43,152 nucleotides of DNA, taken from positions 1-43,152 of the forward strand of contig CAITND010000047.1 of assembly GCA_903893625.1 (NCBI GenBank), written 5' to 3'. Both the position numbers and the translations under genes were made by a program. Below are positions 8,312-16,472 of this stretch, piece by piece. The notes beneath the pieces are model-generated. The model worked only from the letters and a program-made list of their open reading frames with translations. It was not told where the DNA came from and made no database searches. This stretch comes from an uncultured Oscillatoriales cyanobacterium. GTDB lineage: Bacteria; Cyanobacteriota; Cyanobacteriia; Cyanobacteriales; Microcoleaceae. Position 1 is the stretch's first letter. Each line of letters opens with the position of its first letter.

Positions 8312-8359
8312 ACTGATAACTGATAATTGATTACTGATTACTGATTACTGATTACTGAT
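8312..8359. repeat. Heptamer tandem array abutting the natG start codon
   Basis: Units ACTGATA and ACTGATT run directly into the natG ATG with no spacer and no Shine-Dalgarno site. The array is the reverse complement of the type at 8161-8193. Confidence 0.85.
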
Positions 8360-9523
8360 ATGACGACCAACAGAGATCAGAAAATTCCGCTTTGGCGAGA
8401 TGAGCGATTTTGGCGAATTGCCTTACAGGTTTTAGTTATTGTAATTGTAGTTAGTGTATTCGCTCTTTTAGGCGGGAACCTAACTCGAAATCTTAGACAA
8501 ACAGGTAGTAATTTTGGCTTTGATTTTTTAAACACATCGGCGGGATTTAATATTCTCGATAGTTTAATTCCCTATACCCCTACTGATCCTTATAGTCGGG
8601 TTTTATTAGCAGGATTATTAAATTCCCTGCGGGTGATGTTTTTTGGAATTATCCTAACAACTTTATTAGGAATTGCCGTTGGTATTGCTCGGTTTTCTGA
8701 TAATTGGCTTTTGCGTCAGTTATCGTTTATTTATGTCGAAATTGTCCGCAATACACCTCTATTATTACAGCTTGTGTTTTGGTATGGCATTTTTGTACAA
8801 ATGCCTCCTGTCAAAAACAGTTTAACAATTTCAAATTCAATTTTTTTGTCTAAACAAGGAATTTTTCTGCCTTGGCCGTCAGGAATTCAAGGGATAATTG
8901 GATTTGGGGTTTTAGTGATTTGTGCGATCGCAGCCATAATTGTGTCGAAAAGACGAATAAAAGTTATGGTAGAAAGAGGAGAATCTGGACAATCTCAATT
9001 GATCACTTTGGGAATTATTGGAATCATTGCGTTATTAACATTAACGGTGGGATTAAATTGGCAACGTCCGATATTTAATCCTACAACGACTAATATTGAA
9101 GGAGGATTACGACTCACCATTGAATTTACTACGCTTTTAGTCAGTTTAGTAGTGTATACGGCGGCTTATATTGCTGAAATTGTGCGTGCGGGAATTCAAT
9201 CTGTTCCCAAAGGTCAATGGGAAGCTGCCCGATCTTTAGGATTACAATCAGGTTTAGTCATGCAGTTAGTTGTCTTTCCTCAAGCGTTACGGGTGATTAT
9301 TCCTCCGTTAAATAGTCAATATTTGAACTTAGCAAAAAACTCTAGTTTAGCGATCGCTGTTGCTTATGCCGATTTGTATAATGTTGCTAATACAACCTTT
9401 AATCAAACCGGAAGGGCGATTGAAGTGATGTTAATTATTATGGGAACTTATCTTACCATTAATCTATTGATTTCTTTAGGAATGAATCAATTAAACCGTA
9501 GTGTTCAATTACAAGAAAGATAA
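8360..9523 (+). CDS. natG: Amino-acid ABC transporter permease (NatG)
   Basis: A 387-residue inner-membrane permease of the HAAT/GltJ-AapQ type. The N-terminal cytoplasmic segment (MTTNRDQKIPLWRDERFWR) leads to a first helix at about residues 20-40. A conserved RNTPLLLQLVFWYGIF block lies near residue 130, extra helices fill the middle, and the C-terminal half holds the EAA loop GQWEAARSLGLQ that contacts the ATPase. The extra central region and length near 390 are typical of NatG/AapQ compared with about 230 for simple GltJ proteins. It works with NatF, NatH and BgtA. A HIP1 site lies inside the gene. Confidence 0.9.
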   Translation: MTTNRDQKIPLWRDERFWRIALQVLVIVIVVSVFALLGGNLTRNLRQTGSNFGFDFLNTSAGFNILDSLIPYTPTDPYSRVLLAGLLNSLRVMFFGIILTTLLGIAVGIARFSDNWLLRQLSFIYVEIVRNTPLLLQLVFWYGIFVQMPPVKNSLTISNSIFLSKQGIFLPWPSGIQGIIGFGVLVICAIAAIIVSKRRIKVMVERGESGQSQLITLGIIGIIALLTLTVGLNWQRPIFNPTTTNIEGGLRLTIEFTTLLVSLVVYTAAYIAEIVRAGIQSVPKGQWEAARSLGLQSGLVMQLVVFPQALRVIIPPLNSQYLNLAKNSSLAIAVAYADLYNVANTTFNQTGRAIEVMLIIMGTYLTINLLISLGMNQLNRSVQLQER

Positions 9524-9542
9524 ATTAGGGTATTAACAGTCA

Positions 9543-9570
9543 GTACAGACGTGCCATGGCACGTCTGTAC
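9543..9570. repeat. Perfect 28-bp palindrome
   Basis: The half-site GTACAGACGTGCCA is followed directly by its reverse complement. It lies between natG and natH, flanked by short CAGTCA/CAGTCAA repeats. Related copies are at 8259-8311, 21245-21272 and 22333-22360. If natH were started at an upstream ATG (9556), this palindrome would be translated, so I start natH after it. Confidence 0.85.
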
Positions 9571-9600
9571 ACAGTCAACAGTCAACATCTATTCTTAATC

Positions 9601-10818
9601 ATGACTTCTTTACCATCAACGCCATCTCATCAACCTCCTCAGATCGTAGTATTAACCGCAAAGGAATGGTTGCAAAAAAATCTATTTAATAATTGGTATA
9701 ATACCCTGATTACCTTGGGGATTAGTGCCTTATTATTATTCATGTTAACAAGGTTTATCTCTTGGGCATTTACTACAGCTAAATGGAGTGTAATTCCTGC
9801 TAATTTACCTTTGTTTTTTGTGGGAAGATTTCCCGGTGATCAATATTGGCGCTTATGGATAATGTTAGGGATAATTGCTATTTTTTCTGGTATAACTTGG
9901 GGATTTTTAGCTAGAAATACCAGAATTATGTTTAGTAAAAATACTTTGATTGGGATTGGTTTAATTGGAGTTCTGGCGGTTATTACTCCAGTTCCAATCG
10001 TTTTTCATTTGCTCTTAATTGGAATGCTATTGTTATTGGTAGTAGGAGCTTGGGGAGGTAAAATCATAGTAAATAGTCAGCCAAACTTAGGAAAATGGTT
10101 GCCTTTTTCGTGGTTTTTATTATTGATAATTTGTGTTTGGTTTATTGGAGGTGGATTCGGATTAAAAGTCGTCCAAACCAATCTCTGGGGAGGACTAATG
10201 TTGACGTTATTAATGTCAATTATCAGTATATTATTATCCTTTCCCATTGGCGTATTATTCGCATTAGGACGACAAAGTAGTTTACCCGTCATCCGAATTT
10301 TATCAACAGTTTATATTGAAATTATTCGGGGATTACCCTTAATTACAATTCTATTTATGGGGCAAATTTTACTCCCCCTATTTCTCCCAGAAGGAACACG
10401 ACCGGATCGAATTTTACGCGCTATTATTGGATTAACCATGTTTAGTTCAGCCTATTTAGCTGAAAACATCCGAGGCGGGTTACAAGCTATTCCCAGAGGT
10501 CAAACAGAAGCCGCCAAAGCATTAGGATTAAATACAGCTTTAACCGTGAGTTTAATTGTTTTACCCCAAGCCTTAAAAGTTTCTATTCCTTCAATTGTGG
10601 GTCAGTTTATTAGTTTATTCCAAGATACAACTTTATTAGCAATTGTGGGATTAGTAGAATTATTGGGAATGAGTCGATCTATTTTAGCAAACCCGAAGTT
10701 TCTCGGACGTTATTTAGAAGTTTACCTGTTTATTGGGATTCTGTATTGGGTTTTTTGTTATGCGATGTCCGTAGCAAGTCAGAAATTAGAACAACAATTG
10801 AATACAGAGCATAAATAA
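9601..10818 (+). CDS. natH: Amino-acid ABC transporter permease (NatH)
   Basis: A 405-residue permease paired with NatG, like AapM. The N-terminal segment (MTSLPSTPSHQPPQIVVLTAKEWLQKNLF) is cytoplasmic, about eight membrane helices follow, and the C-terminal half carries the transport domain (TVYIEIIRGLPLITILFMGQ) and the EAA loop GQTEAAKALGLN. I chose the ATG at 9601; an in-frame ATG at 9556 lies inside the 28-bp palindrome and would add residues encoded by the repeat. The ATPase gene bgtA comes only after a 1.3-kb interruption, so it may be transcribed separately. Confidence 0.9.
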   Translation: MTSLPSTPSHQPPQIVVLTAKEWLQKNLFNNWYNTLITLGISALLLFMLTRFISWAFTTAKWSVIPANLPLFFVGRFPGDQYWRLWIMLGIIAIFSGITWGFLARNTRIMFSKNTLIGIGLIGVLAVITPVPIVFHLLLIGMLLLLVVGAWGGKIIVNSQPNLGKWLPFSWFLLLIICVWFIGGGFGLKVVQTNLWGGLMLTLLMSIISILLSFPIGVLFALGRQSSLPVIRILSTVYIEIIRGLPLITILFMGQILLPLFLPEGTRPDRILRAIIGLTMFSSAYLAENIRGGLQAIPRGQTEAAKALGLNTALTVSLIVLPQALKVSIPSIVGQFISLFQDTTLLAIVGLVELLGMSRSILANPKFLGRYLEVYLFIGILYWVFCYAMSVASQKLEQQLNTEHK

Positions 10819-10863
10819 ATCCTTTTTGTTTGGGGCGAATAGAATTCGCAGCTATACAAACAA

Positions 10864-10881
10864 AGTCCGCCTGCGCGGACT
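10864..10881. repeat. Short palindrome after natH
   Basis: Arms AGTCCGC/GCGGACT with loop CTGC. It resembles a short palindrome seen many times in Oscillatoriales genomes (recalled, not checked). It might terminate natH transcription, but no T run follows. Confidence 0.55.
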
Positions 10882-10921
10882 AAATGATAATGCAGGTAAT
10901 TCAAGCATATTTGGTATTTTA

Positions 10922-11224
10922 TCATTCTTTTTTTGGGTTAGATAATAATTCTTGTAAAACGGGAGTTTCTGAGTCCAATTTACTTGGGTTTAGTTGGTAT
11001 ACATTGACAGATAATTTTAATCCTAAAGATTTTAGCCAAAACCCTAAACTATAAATTGCTTCCTGTCCTGTTTTTGATAATACTTCGTCCATGCAATAAC
11101 CAGGGCCATAATCAATTTTTAATTCATAAACGCCCTCTCCTACAAAACGACAATCTCCTAAATTTCCGAGTTGTAATTTTTTGAGTCGTAAGTCTATTCT
11201 ATACTGAGCTTGGCGATCGCGCAA
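10922..11224 (-). pseudogene. Chimeric remnant of a RelE/HigB-like toxin gene
   Basis: The first 48 residues (RDRQAQYRIDLRLKKLQLGNLGD... ending IDYGPGY) match the core of the Gp49/HigB-like RelE-superfamily toxins, in which GPGYRVYF normally follows. Here the sequence switches after GPGY to CMDEVLSKTGQEAIYSLGFW and a further 50 residues that do not look like the toxin C-terminus, so catalytic C-terminal residues are missing. In-frame codons upstream (about 11225-11276: ...FKQIDQWFNRL) also match the family N-terminus but contain no ATG; the listed start is a TTG. No antitoxin gene is adjacent. I read it as a deletion- or fusion-derived pseudogene, though expression of the chimera cannot be excluded. 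Confidence 0.6.
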
Positions 11225-11355
11225 ACGATTAAACCATTGATCAATTTGCTTAAATAATGTTAAAATTTGCTCATCAACTATAACATTCCCTCAGCCAGTT
11301 TAATCAATACCAAAAAATATGGCACAGAAAAAGTTTACCTTAAGAGGATATAAAA

Positions 11356-11964
11356 ATGGCTTACAGTGACTTCAAATTCCAAGACATTATCAAACAGTTT
11401 GATTTGAACCTCAGCGAAAATATTGATCTATTTGCCGAAGTCCCAGAAGTCGAACCTAGTGAAATCCTTAAAGTATTCCTCAAGGAAAATACACCCCTAG
11501 CCCTGGATATTAACACCGAAAAAGCCCGATCCGAAATGATTATTGCACCGATTTTGCTAGAAGTTAGACGACAGGTTAACTATCGAATTGGCTTATTTTC
11601 CGGTTCTGAATTTAATGTCGCTCCCGAAAAAGGATTAAACGGAATTTGTGACTTTTTGATCAGCCTATCTTCCGAAAATCTTTTCATCAAAACTCCTATT
11701 GTTGCCCTAGTCGAAGCCAAAAGAGAAGATATCAAATCGGGGTTGGGGCAATGTGTAGCCGAAATGTTAGCGGCTCAACTCTTTAACGAGCAAGAAAATA
11801 ATCCTATTCCTGTTATTTATGGGGCAGTCACATCAGGAAATATTTGGAGATTTCTTAAACTTGAAAATAAGACAGTTTATATTGATACAGTCGAATATTA
11901 TATCAACCAAATTGGTAAAATACTCGGTATCTTAGTCAATGCTGTAACATGGCCAAGGGACTGA
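11356..11964 (+). CDS. PD-(D/E)XK-like hypothetical protein
   Basis: A 202-residue protein of a type common in cyanobacteria and annotated only as hypothetical. The core KARSEMIIAPILLEVRRQ, then FSGSEFNVAPEKGLNGICDFLIS, then VALVEAKRED fits the restriction-endonuclease-like fold: an upstream Glu, the Asp in GICDF and the ExK in VEAK would be the metal and catalytic residues. The C-terminal half (VAEMLAAQLFNEQE, PVIYGAVTSGNIWRFL) is typical of the same family. Whether it cuts nucleic acid is unknown. It sits with the toxin remnant inside the nat transporter region, a possible sign of insertion. A purine-rich AAGAGGA precedes the ATG. Confidence 0.7.
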   Translation: MAYSDFKFQDIIKQFDLNLSENIDLFAEVPEVEPSEILKVFLKENTPLALDINTEKARSEMIIAPILLEVRRQVNYRIGLFSGSEFNVAPEKGLNGICDFLISLSSENLFIKTPIVALVEAKREDIKSGLGQCVAEMLAAQLFNEQENNPIPVIYGAVTSGNIWRFLKLENKTVYIDTVEYYINQIGKILGILVNAVTWPRD

Positions 11965-12155
11965 TCTCAACTTTTCTATATTCTTTTAATCTATATTAGA
12001 CCTAGATCAATTAACTTTTACTCCAGCTTTATGATCAATATGACTACCTAACTTTTAATCATTTGTTGAAAAATAGCGATCGCTTCCACTTTCAAGGGAA
12101 AAACACCGTACAATAGATGATAAACTTCATCGATCACTGACCCCTACTCAACATC

Positions 12156-12935
12156 ATGACACAGATACAACCCAATACCAACCCAGTTCAATCATCAACG
12201 GAAGATACTGCCATTATTGCTACCGATGTGCATAAGTGGTACAGCAATAATTTCCACGTTCTCAGAGGGGTTAGCCTTTCTGTTAAACGGGGGGAAGTTG
12301 TGGTGATTATGGGGCCGTCTGGTTCGGGAAAATCGACTTTAATTCGCACATTTAATGCTTTAGAAGAATTTCAACAGGGAAGTATTGTCATTGATGGAAT
12401 TAACTTATCCCATGATTTAAAAAATATTGAAGAAATTCGTAAAGAAGTGGGAATGGTATTTCAACAGTTTAATTTATTTCCCCATTTAAGTATTTTACAA
12501 AATGTCACTTTAGCGCCTATTTGGGTGCGACGTTGGCCGAAGGCGAAAGCGGAAGAAGTGGCATTACAATTATTAGAAAGGGTGGGAATTTTAGAACAGG
12601 CAAAAAAATATCCTGGTCAATTATCTGGCGGTCAACAACAACGAGTTGCTATTGCTAGAGCGTTAGCGATGCAGCCTAAAATTATGTTATTTGATGAACC
12701 TACTTCTGCTTTAGACCCGGAAATGGTACGCGAAGTTTTAGACGTGATGCGAACTTTAGCAGAGTCGGGAATGACAATGGTTTGTGTCACCCATGAAGTC
12801 GGGTTTGCGCGAGAAGTTGCGGATAGAATTGTGTTAATGGCTGATGGAATATTAGTCGAAGAAGGAACCCCAGAAACGTTTTTTAATAATCCTCAAGAAG
12901 AACGAACTCAAAAATTTCTGTCTCAAATTCTTTAA
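12156..12935 (+). CDS. bgtA: Amino-acid ABC transporter ATP-binding protein (BgtA)
   Basis: A 259-residue ABC ATPase of the polar amino-acid class (GlnQ/AapP). Walker A GPSGSGKS is at residues 53-60, the Q-loop FQQFNLFPH near 110, the signature [15 protein letters not shown] near 157, Walker [13 protein letters not shown] near 177 and the switch His in [12 protein letters not shown]. In Anabaena BgtA energises both the N-I (basic) and N-II (NatFGH) systems, and the nearby natF-natG-natH suggest the same here. It lies 1.3 kb after natH and is followed at once by a terminator, so it may have its own promoter. A HIP1 site is 75 bases upstream. Confidence 0.92.
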   Translation: MTQIQPNTNPVQSSTEDTAIIATDVHKWYSNNFHVLRGVSLSVKRGEVVVIMGPSGSGKSTLIRTFNALEEFQQGSIVIDGINLSHDLKNIEEIRKEVGMVFQQFNLFPHLSILQNVTLAPIWVRRWPKAKAEEVALQLLERVGILEQAKKYPGQLSGGQQQRVAIARALAMQPKIMLFDEPTSALDPEMVREVLDVMRTLAESGMTMVCVTHEVGFAREVADRIVLMADGILVEEGTPETFFNNPQEERTQKFLSQIL

Positions 12936-12942
12936 TTATTTG

Positions 12943-12972
12943 TGTGGAGATGTGAAATTTTGCGTCTCCACA
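12943..12972 (+). terminator. Terminator after bgtA
   Basis: An 8-bp perfect stem TGTGGAGA/TCTCCACA with a 14-base AT-rich loop, followed by ATAATTATAT. It starts 7 bases after the stop codon. Confidence 0.65.
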
Positions 12973-12990
12973 ATAATTATATTCCAAACC

Positions 12991-13353
12991 CTAAGATACA
13001 TCCTCGTTATTATTCCTATTAGGATCGGAATTAGAAGCAGGACTGGAAATAAATAAATAGGGTAATAAAACCCCAATAATAGTTGCACAAAACGATAATA
13101 ATGCTACAATAAAATCAGAGGAAAAACCCAAGCTAGAAATCCAAATCGGTTTGATTTTCCTAACCGGAAATTGTGGATCTAAACCGACTTCGACAAATAG
13201 ACTCCTATCGTTATAGTTTAGCGTAGCTGTTAGCAGACGGGGGTATAAGTTCTGTAGGGGTTGGGTCTCCCAACCCAGACAGCAAGAGGGTTGGGAGACC
13301 CAACCCCTACGATAAAATATTACAACATATTTAGGACTGCTATATTTTATCAA
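12991..13353 (-). pseudogene. Membrane-protein fragment with a repeat in its 5' part
   Basis: The open frame encodes 120 residues. The C-terminal 65 look like a real protein end: FVEVGLDPQFPVRKIKPIW, a membrane helix (SSDFIVALLSFCATIIGVLLPYLFI) and a polar tail SSPASNSDPNRNNNEDVS. The N-terminal third is read through a 23-bp inverted repeat (13254-13310) and has no protein character. I see no good start between the repeat and the helix, so this is probably a 3' remnant of a larger gene. An intact short gene with an unusual start is possible. Confidence 0.45.
13254..13310. repeat. Perfect 23-bp inverted repeat, 11-base loop
   Basis: Left arm 13254-13276 begins GTAGGGGTTGGG; right arm 13288-13310 is its exact reverse complement and ends CCCAACCCCTAC. 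Each arm also holds an internal palindrome (GGGTCTCCC/GGGAGACCC). It has the look of a small mobile palindrome of the MITE or REP type. Confidence 0.9.
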
Positions 13354-13465
13354 ATCCCTAACAAAGTCCCCCTTTACCCTCCGCGTGTGGCAGGCAGGGG
13401 GGGAGGGGGATTTAGGGGGATCTAATCTTGGCTATAATCAGAGGTTTTCGGCTTAATGTCCTCAA

Positions 13466-13810
13466 CTATTGTGTGGGTTGAGTATAAGTAGACAAACAAC
13501 TGCTAATTGCATTTTGAATCGCTGCATCTTGCATAATCTGTTGTTCAGTTAAACGTCCTAAAGACTGCAATTTTTCATCAGGAAGTTTCAGCAAATTATT
13601 CAGGGTACAACGACAATACTGTTCTCCTTTTGTCGGATCAAGACCCGATTGACTAACCCCTTCCAAACAGCCTTTCATGTATTCGCTACTAAAGGCTTGT
13701 GCTTCCTCATTTGTTAAGGATAAAGCTGGATGAGTCGGAATCAAAAAACCAGCACCGAGCACTAACACAATTAGAGGCTGGAAACGACGGAAATAAAAAG
13801 AACTCAACAT
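13466..13810 (-). CDS. Small secreted protein with four cysteines
   Basis: A 114-residue protein with a signal peptide (residues 1-31, hydrophobic LIVLVLGAGFLI, probable cut after PALS or nearby). The mature part is about 80 residues and helical, with cysteines in MKGC, QYCRC and SSC spaced so that two disulfides could form. Small cyanobacterial periplasmic proteins with this YMKGC...YCRCTLNNLL pattern are known only as hypothetical. It lies upstream of the membrane-protein fragment and downstream of an RTX gene on the same strand; the 100-base gap makes cotranscription uncertain. Confidence 0.7.
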   Translation of the reverse strand: MLSSFYFRRFQPLIVLVLGAGFLIPTHPALSLTNEEAQAFSSEYMKGCLEGVSQSGLDPTKGEQYCRCTLNNLLKLPDEKLQSLGRLTEQQIMQDAAIQNAISSCLSTYTQPTQ

Positions 13811-13911
13811 TGAGATAAATATTTTTAGAGATGGATTAGGAAACCGCTTTCAATTTTAGAAGTTTTTGTTAGAATTGACTGAGAATAGAACAACTCTAAC
13901 AAAACGATAAT

Positions 13912-14832
13912 TTATCCCTGTCCTAACAGATTATCTCCAACGGAGACAAACTGAAGTTGTGCAGGTGTAACCCCTTTTACTAAACCTAAAACATTTCCCG
14001 TGTTTGCTATTGTAATCACGGTTACGGATGCAGTTTCAATTTGAAAATCCAGGGTTCTGATTTCACCTGGGGGGTAGGGGCCACTACTATCATAATCTCG
14101 AAGATCGCCATAGGTCAGGGTTTGTTGCGTTAACACAATATCATTGACTGTCAACCCTGCTGTTAACCCAATTACATCCCCTTGGCTGCTATTGTAATCG
14201 AGAATAAAGTCAGAGGTAATCGTGTCCAGATTGTCCAGTCCACCACAACCACAGTCCAACGGTGGCGGGGTGACGGTATCGGTACGCAACACAAACACAT
14301 CAGCACCTTCACCTCCCCAGAGACGATCAGCCCCCAGATCACCGATGAGGGTATCATTTCCGGCTTCTCCGACTAACGCATCATCACCTTGACCCCCTCT
14401 GATGAAATCATTATCTTCATTTCCATAAAGATAATCATTATCTAAATTTCCGTTGAGTAGATCATTCCCTGTACCCCCATAAATCAGATCAAACTCTTGA
14501 CCCCCCCGCAGGGTATCATCTCCCCCTTGACCCTCAAGGGTATCTTGACCTTGATTTCCTCCCATTTGTTCTGAGTCTATAGACCCTCGAACATGATCAT
14601 TTCCCCCCAAGGCGGCTAACCCGTTAGGATATTTGGAGATAGCCACAGGGTTACTACCTAAAACTCCGGGAGCAATTTCAACGGTATCGGCATTTTCCGT
14701 TAATAAGAATAATCCCGATAGCAGATCAGACTGGGTTAGGGGTTGGGAAATTACAGGAATATTACTTGTTGCTCTCGCTTCTGGGACACTAACAGATTGT
14801 GATCTGGCTTGCATAAAATTCTTATACCTCAT
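13912..14832 (-). CDS. RTX (haemolysin-type calcium-binding repeat) protein
   Basis: A 306-residue protein with no classical signal peptide. Residues about 85-180 hold glycine/aspartate nonapeptide repeats of the form GGxGxDxLx (GGNQGQDTL, GGTGNDLLN, GGQGDDALV, GEAGNDTLI), which bind calcium in a parallel beta-roll. The C-terminal 110 residues (GADVFVLRTDTVTPP, then FILDYNSSQGDVIGL) resemble the cap that follows RTX repeats in many cyanobacterial proteins. Such proteins usually leave by a type I system using an uncleaved C-terminal signal; no such exporter is nearby. It is divergent from gor. A second RTX protein lies at 22462-23256. Confidence 0.85.
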   Translation of the reverse strand: MRYKNFMQARSQSVSVPEARATSNIPVISQPLTQSDLLSGLFLLTENADTVEIAPGVLGSNPVAISKYPNGLAALGGNDHVRGSIDSEQMGGNQGQDTLEGQGGDDTLRGGQEFDLIYGGTGNDLLNGNLDNDYLYGNEDNDFIRGGQGDDALVGEAGNDTLIGDLGADRLWGGEGADVFVLRTDTVTPPPLDCGCGGLDNLDTITSDFILDYNSSQGDVIGLTAGLTVNDIVLTQQTLTYGDLRDYDSSGPYPPGEIRTLDFQIETASVTVITIANTGNVLGLVKGVTPAQLQFVSVGDNLLGQG

Positions 14833-14951
14833 AGAATCAATATTTATAGAATTCCCAACGGCTAAGGGAATTCCAACATCGGCTTAAAATAGAGTTTAAA
14901 ATAAATTCAATCGATTAACATTGAAGTGGCAATCAAAGAGGCTATGGAATT

Positions 14952-16298
14952 ATGAGTTATGATTATGATTTGTTTGTGATTGGTGCAGGTTCCGGCGGAT
15001 TAGCCTCTTCAAAACGAGCGGCTTCTTATGGGGCAAAAGTTGCGATCGCAGAATATGATTTAGTCGGTGGGACTTGTGTAATTCGCGGTTGTGTGCCTAA
15101 AAAATTGATGGTTTATGCTTCTCAATTTTCCTATATGTATCAGTATGCTCAAGGCTATGGATGGGGAGAAGTTGAACCCGAATTTGATTGGAATAAATTA
15201 ATTACAGCCGTTGATACAGAAGTTAAACGCTTAAGTCAACTGCATATTAGTTTTTTGGAAAAAGCCGGAGTTGAACTCATTTCTGGTTATGCTAAATTTA
15301 TTGATCCTCATACAGTAGAAGTGGGCGATCGCACAATTACATCGGATAAAATTTTAATTGCAGTCGGAGGAGAAGCGGTTAAACCCGATATTCCCGGAAT
15401 TGAACATAGTATTACCTCCCGTGAAATGTTTTTACTCCCTGAACAACCGAAACGTTTTGCAGTTTGGGGTGGGGGTTATATTGGAGTTGAATTTGCCAGT
15501 ATTCTTAAAGGATTAGGGAGTAAAGTTACCCAAATTATTCGTCGAGATTTGATTTTACATGGCTTTGATGAGGATATTCGCAACAGTATTCAAGGGGGAA
15601 TGGTTAATCATGGAATTCAATTTTTAACTCAAAAAGTGATAGAAAAAATAGAAAAAACGGAAGCAGGATTACAGTTATTTTTTCAGGGGGATGATTCTGA
15701 ACCTTTAACGGTTGATACGCTGCTTTGTGCCACAGGTCGCAAACCCAATTTAGCGGGATTAATGTTAGAAAATGCTGAAATAGAAATTAATGAAAAAGGG
15801 GCAATTATGGTGACACCTGATAGTCGCACGAATCAACCTAATATTTTTGCAGTGGGAGATTGTACCGACCGGATGAATTTAACCCCCGTTGCGATCGCCG
15901 AAGGACGAGCGTTTGCGGATACAGAATTTGGTCATCAACCCCGATTTATTACCCATGAAAATATCGCAACGGCTGTATTTTCTAACCCGGAAGCTGCAAC
16001 GGTGGGATTAACAGAAACCCAAGCGCGAGAAAAATTCGGCGATAATATTAAATGTTATACGGCTCGGTTTCGTCCGATGTTTCATAGTTTCACGGGAGCC
16101 GAAGAAAAGGTCTTCATTAAATTAATTGTTGAAATCAATACTGATCGGGTTTTAGGCGCTCATATAGTCGGAAAAGATGCCGCAGAACTCATTCAAGGAA
16201 TTGCGATCGCTGTGAATATGGGAGCCACTAAAAAAGACTTCGATAATACAATGGGAATTCACCCCACCAGTGGCGAGGAATTCGTTACCCTCAGATAA
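14952..16298 (+). CDS. gor: Glutathione-disulfide reductase
   Basis: A 448-residue flavoprotein disulfide reductase. The FAD-binding GAGSGG is at residues 11-16, the redox-active disulfide GGTCVIRGCVPKK has Cys42 and Cys47, the second dinucleotide motif GGGYIGVEFA is near 173 and is followed by Arg residues (QIIRRDL) that favour NADPH, and the C-terminal HPTSGEEF carries the catalytic His-Glu pair. The length is normal. It reduces glutathione disulfide with NADPH in the cytoplasm and helps oxidative-stress defence. HPTSGEE and the CVIRGC spacing fit Gor rather than mercuric reductase or lipoamide dehydrogenase. An STRR array begins one base after the stop. Confidence 0.93.
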   Translation: MSYDYDLFVIGAGSGGLASSKRAASYGAKVAIAEYDLVGGTCVIRGCVPKKLMVYASQFSYMYQYAQGYGWGEVEPEFDWNKLITAVDTEVKRLSQLHISFLEKAGVELISGYAKFIDPHTVEVGDRTITSDKILIAVGGEAVKPDIPGIEHSITSREMFLLPEQPKRFAVWGGGYIGVEFASILKGLGSKVTQIIRRDLILHGFDEDIRNSIQGGMVNHGIQFLTQKVIEKIEKTEAGLQLFFQGDDSEPLTVDTLLCATGRKPNLAGLMLENAEIEINEKGAIMVTPDSRTNQPNIFAVGDCTDRMNLTPVAIAEGRAFADTEFGHQPRFITHENIATAVFSNPEAATVGLTETQAREKFGDNIKCYTARFRPMFHSFTGAEEKVFIKLIVEINTDRVLGAHIVGKDAAELIQGIAIAVNMGATKKDFDNTMGIHPTSGEEFVTLR

Positions 16299-16332
16299 TC
16301 AGTTATCAGTTATCAGTTATCAGTTATCAGTG
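16299..16332. repeat. Heptamer tandem array (CAGTTAT)
   Basis: Four copies of CAGTTAT plus CAGTG begin directly after the gor stop codon. It is the same unit and orientation as at 5206 and 8161. Confidence 0.85.
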
Positions 16333-16472
16333 AGGAATGGGTAATAATCAACAGTCAAATCTTTATTAAATCTTCCTAATGGTTGAAGTATTCAGGCATT
16401 GACTTGGCTTATAATAGGAATCAGAAAACTATCAGGTGTAGTTTTTAGGTGGCAGCTATTGGAGGATAATCT

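Noticed and set aside
9543-9600. natH starting at the ATG at 9556
   Set aside because: The first codons would come from the 28-bp palindrome, a dispersed repeat; the ATG at 9601 gives a normal N-terminus.
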